Source of the DNA: Prochlorococcus sp. AG-409-A19
GTDB taxonomy: Bacteria > Cyanobacteriota > Cyanobacteriia > PCC-6307 > Cyanobiaceae
Length of the DNA stretch: 11,449 nucleotides
Direction of reading: 5' to 3'
Assembly (NCBI GenBank): GCA_003216155.1
Contig: QCJH01000021.1
Location: 1-11,449, forward strand
How positions within the stretch are numbered: position 1 is the stretch's first letter; every line of letters starts with the position of its first letter. A program made the position numbers and the translations under genes. Shown in pieces: positions 9,536 to 11,449 of the stretch. The notes under the pieces are model-generated. The model was not told the DNA's origin. It ran no database searches and saw only the letters and a program-made list of their open reading frames with translations.

Positions 9536-10448
9536 GTTGATTGGAATTTTTTGTGGCTTCATTAAGCAGCATTAACAAACTACGGGTTACTTTTGCGGCT
9601 AGAACACTGCTGATGCCTGATGGATCCAATTGTGGGGCCAATTCCACAACATCGGCTGCTACAAGATTGTGTGCTCTAAGGACTTCAATAACTTCTGCGA
9701 AATCACTCCATTGAAAACCACCAGGTTCAGGTGTTCCTGTTCCTGGGAGAACACTTGGGTCAAACCAATCCAGGTCAACTGTTAGATAAAGCGGACGTCC
9801 TTTATAAGGAGTTAATGCTTTAGCCAGATCTAATGCTTTTGATCCAGAGATATGGGATACAAGCCGGTTTTGGTCATGTAGTTCTTGAAATTCTTCTTTA
9901 GTCCCGCTTCTTATTGCTAGTTGAATCAGATCGCCGCTTGGAAGTACTTCAAGGCAACGGCGCATTGCACAGGCATGACTATGAGAGCTGCCCAGCCAAT
10001 GCTCTCGCAGGTCAGCGTGAGCATCTAATTGAACTAATACTAAATCTTGAAATGCCTCAGCTGTTGCGGATACTGCACCACTGCTAATTGAGTGCTCACC
10101 ACCCAGAATTAATGGCTTTAGATTTTGTGCTAGAACTTTTTGGGTAACTTGTTTAACAGCTTTAATAGTTGGTTCTGGTGATCCTAATGAAACTTTTAAT
10201 GAGCCAAGATCAGTAAAAGCAAGATCATCTAAATCAGTATCAAATTGTGGGCAATAGCTTTCTAAGGCACTACTTACTTCACGAATTGATGACGGCCCAA
10301 ATCTTGCACCTGGTCGAAAGGAGGTAGTGCCATCGTAAGGAACCCCATATAGTCCGATTCCGCAGCCATCAGGGTTACGTTGTGCTCCCATAAAGATTGC
10401 GCCTTCGTTATCGAGTTCATGAAATTTTTGAGAGGTCTTTGGGCTCAT
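9522..10448 (-). CDS. speB: Agmatinase / arginase-family ureohydrolase
   Basis: Binuclear-metal ureohydrolase that releases urea from a guanidino substrate, probably agmatine to putrescine. The 308 residues have the arginase-fold signatures GGEHS (116-120, His119), DAHADLR (142-148, metal ligands Asp142, His144, Asp146), SHACAMRR (157-164) and [21 protein letters not shown] (224-244, ligands Asp225 and Asp227). All six expected metal ligands are present. [10 protein letters not shown] is typical of the agmatinase branch rather than of arginase. Start is the ATG at 10448, overlapping the speE stop as ATGA (4 bp). Close coupling to speE supports a polyamine role; besides agmatine, N1-aminopropylagmatine, guanidinobutyrate or another guanidino compound could be the substrate, since this family is often misassigned. 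The protein is shorter than the cyanobacterial guanidine hydrolase type. The 3' end overlaps the small plus-strand gene by 14 bp. Confidence 0.9.
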   Translation of the reverse strand: MSPKTSQKFHELDNEGAIFMGAQRNPDGCGIGLYGVPYDGTTSFRPGARFGPSSIREVSSALESYCPQFDTDLDDLAFTDLGSLKVSLGSPEPTIKAVKQVTQKVLAQNLKPLILGGEHSISSGAVSATAEAFQDLVLVQLDAHADLREHWLGSSHSHACAMRRCLEVLPSGDLIQLAIRSGTKEEFQELHDQNRLVSHISGSKALDLAKALTPYKGRPLYLTVDLDWFDPSVLPGTGTPEPGGFQWSDFAEVIEVLRAHNLVAADVVELAPQLDPSGISSVLAAKVTRSLLMLLNEATKNSNQLNSH

Positions 10449-11308
10449 TGGTTTATTTCTCTTTCTACAAATGCAGGAATGGCATTAAATGCTCCTTCTT
10501 GCCAGCGTGGGCTCCAGATGTCGCATTCTTTTGAGATTGCCATTGCCCTTGTTTGAATAGGTTTGAGGTAGCGGGCTTTGTCATTTGCTGCAAACGTCCA
10601 GCTCCACCAACCACTTGGGTACATTGGAACCCAGCCATACAGTGGATCCGCAAAATTGAAAACTTTGCGGATTAAGAGCACAGTATCAATATGGACTTTT
10701 TTAAAAGCTTCCGGTGATTCACTCTGTGTAGCGAAGACACCACCAGGTTTAAGAATTCTTTTGCAGTTTTCAAAGAAGCTTTGATTGAACAGGCCTTTTG
10801 CTGGACCAGTTGGGTCTGAACCATCAATGAGAACTACGTCATAAAAAGCTGCTTTTGAATTTTGGACCCAACTGATTCCATCTTCTATTTTCAAGTGCAA
10901 ACGCTTGTCTTGCCATGCTTGACCGCCAAGACTTGGCAGATATTTTTTGCTTAGCTCCACCACTCGTTGATCTATTTCAACCAAATCAAGATGTTCTATT
11001 TGTTTGTGGCGTAAGCATTCTCTTGCTGTTCCACCATCGCCTCCTCCAATAATTAAGACACGTTTTATCTGTTCGGCACTACATAGAGCTGGATGTACAA
11101 GACATTCGTGATAATGCTTTTCTTGAAGTTCTGCAGTCATCCAGCATTCGTCGAGAAGTAGTCCTTTCCCATATCTTTTGCTATCGATGATTCTTATGCG
11201 TTGGTAGAGGCTTTTTTCATCTACTAGGATTCGACCTTGTAGGCCGTATCGGACACCTTGTTGGTATTCATCGATCCAGTTTTGATAGTTGGATGGTGGG
11301 CTGTTCAT
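10445..11308 (-). CDS. speE: Spermidine synthase-family aminopropyltransferase
   Basis: Transfers an aminopropyl group from decarboxylated S-adenosylmethionine to an amine acceptor such as putrescine. The 287 residues hold the N-terminal KSLYQ (32-36), the acceptor-side [10 protein letters not shown] (66-75), the Rossmann nucleotide loop [12 protein letters not shown] (86-97), VEID (110-113), the catalytic [13 protein letters not shown] (162-174; Asp162, Asp165) and [11 protein letters not shown] (229-239). The usual DE-xx-YHEM acceptor gate reads QE-KH-YHEC here (residues 63-69), so the conserved Asp is replaced by Gln and Met by Cys; the acceptor may differ from putrescine. The ATG at 11308 is the first Met and no Shine-Dalgarno sequence is seen. 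It is the first gene of a two-gene polyamine unit with speB (4-bp overlap). S-adenosylmethionine decarboxylase is not visible in this window. Confidence 0.93.
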   Translation of the reverse strand: MNSPPSNYQNWIDEYQQGVRYGLQGRILVDEKSLYQRIRIIDSKRYGKGLLLDECWMTAELQEKHYHECLVHPALCSAEQIKRVLIIGGGDGGTARECLRHKQIEHLDLVEIDQRVVELSKKYLPSLGGQAWQDKRLHLKIEDGISWVQNSKAAFYDVVLIDGSDPTGPAKGLFNQSFFENCKRILKPGGVFATQSESPEAFKKVHIDTVLLIRKVFNFADPLYGWVPMYPSGWWSWTFAANDKARYLKPIQTRAMAISKECDIWSPRWQEGAFNAIPAFVEREINQ

Positions 11309-11391
11309 GAACTGGGTTTTGGAATGGTTATAGCTAAAGATGATGTATGTTCTAGATTCAATTTTGTTGAAATGGTCAATGATTTATTTGA
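11309..11391 (-). promoter_or_regulatory. AT-rich speE upstream region with weak promoter-like elements
   Basis: On the minus strand TTGACC (11379-11374) is a fair -35 box, but the hexamer 17 bp after it, TCTAGA (11356-11351), is a poor -10 element. TATAAC (11332-11327) is a better -10 element without a good -35 box, and would leave a leader of only about 10-15 nt before the speE ATG. No palindrome or riboswitch-like structure is evident. One of these probably serves speE-speB if the upstream gene is not co-transcribed. Confidence 0.25.
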
Positions 11392-11449
11392 TTAATATTT
11401 AGTATTGCGTCTACCCAGTTTTAATTGAGGTTCTTGTATTTGTTTGAGC
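11392..11449 (-). CDS. Possible C-terminal tail of an unidentified gene (cut by window edge)
   Basis: The minus-strand frame entering from the right edge stays open for 18 codons and ends at a TAA (11394-11392). It reads a basic tail, EPQLKLGRRNTKY, before the stop. The other two minus frames stop after 12 and 9 codons, so openness alone is weak evidence. Position and orientation fit an upstream gene about 83 bp before speE. The product cannot be recognised from so short a piece. Confidence 0.35.
   Translation of the reverse strand, partial: LKQIQEPQLKLGRRNTKY

Overview
This window looks like a stretch of a marine picocyanobacterial chromosome, most likely low-light-type Prochlorococcus. The evidence is a base composition of roughly 40% GC by eye, very tight gene packing, protein sequences that read as cyanobacterial, and a gene neighbourhood (speE-speB, gcvT, aspS, group 2 sigma factor, pyrG, queE-queC, pabB-pabC) that I associate with these genomes from memory. 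The genus is an inference; the gene identities rest on motifs that can be read in the translations.

Almost everything is on the minus strand, so transcription runs right to left. From the right edge there is a possible 18-codon tail of an unidentified gene, then spermidine synthase (speE) and an agmatinase-family ureohydrolase (speB) overlapping by 4 bp, which form a polyamine pair. Next comes the only plus-strand gene, a small cysteine-rich protein of 86 residues at 9275-9535. Its 3' end overlaps the 3' end of speB, and its 5' side faces gcvT across a divergent spacer holding a perfect inverted repeat. Then follow gcvT (glycine cleavage aminomethyltransferase), aspS (aspartyl-tRNA synthetase with a residue typical of non-discriminating enzymes) and a group 2 RpoD-family sigma factor with a TTG start.

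The left 4.8 kb is one compact probable operon, pyrG-queE-queC-pabB-pabC, with junctions of 1-bp overlap, 17-bp gap, 4-bp overlap and 4-bp overlap. It joins CTP synthesis, two steps of 7-deazaguanine (preQ0/queuosine) synthesis and the two dedicated steps of p-aminobenzoate synthesis for folate. The deazaguanine and pterin routes both begin from GTP, and PyrG and the PabB complex both use glutamine amide nitrogen. pabC is cut by the left edge.

I see no tRNA, rRNA, CRISPR array, insertion sequence or phage gene. The content is mostly core metabolism. The element least explained by known families is the small plus-strand Cys-rich gene. Secondary points are the predicted non-discriminating AspRS, the altered substrate-gate motif in SpeE beside SpeB, and the operator-like palindrome before gcvT.
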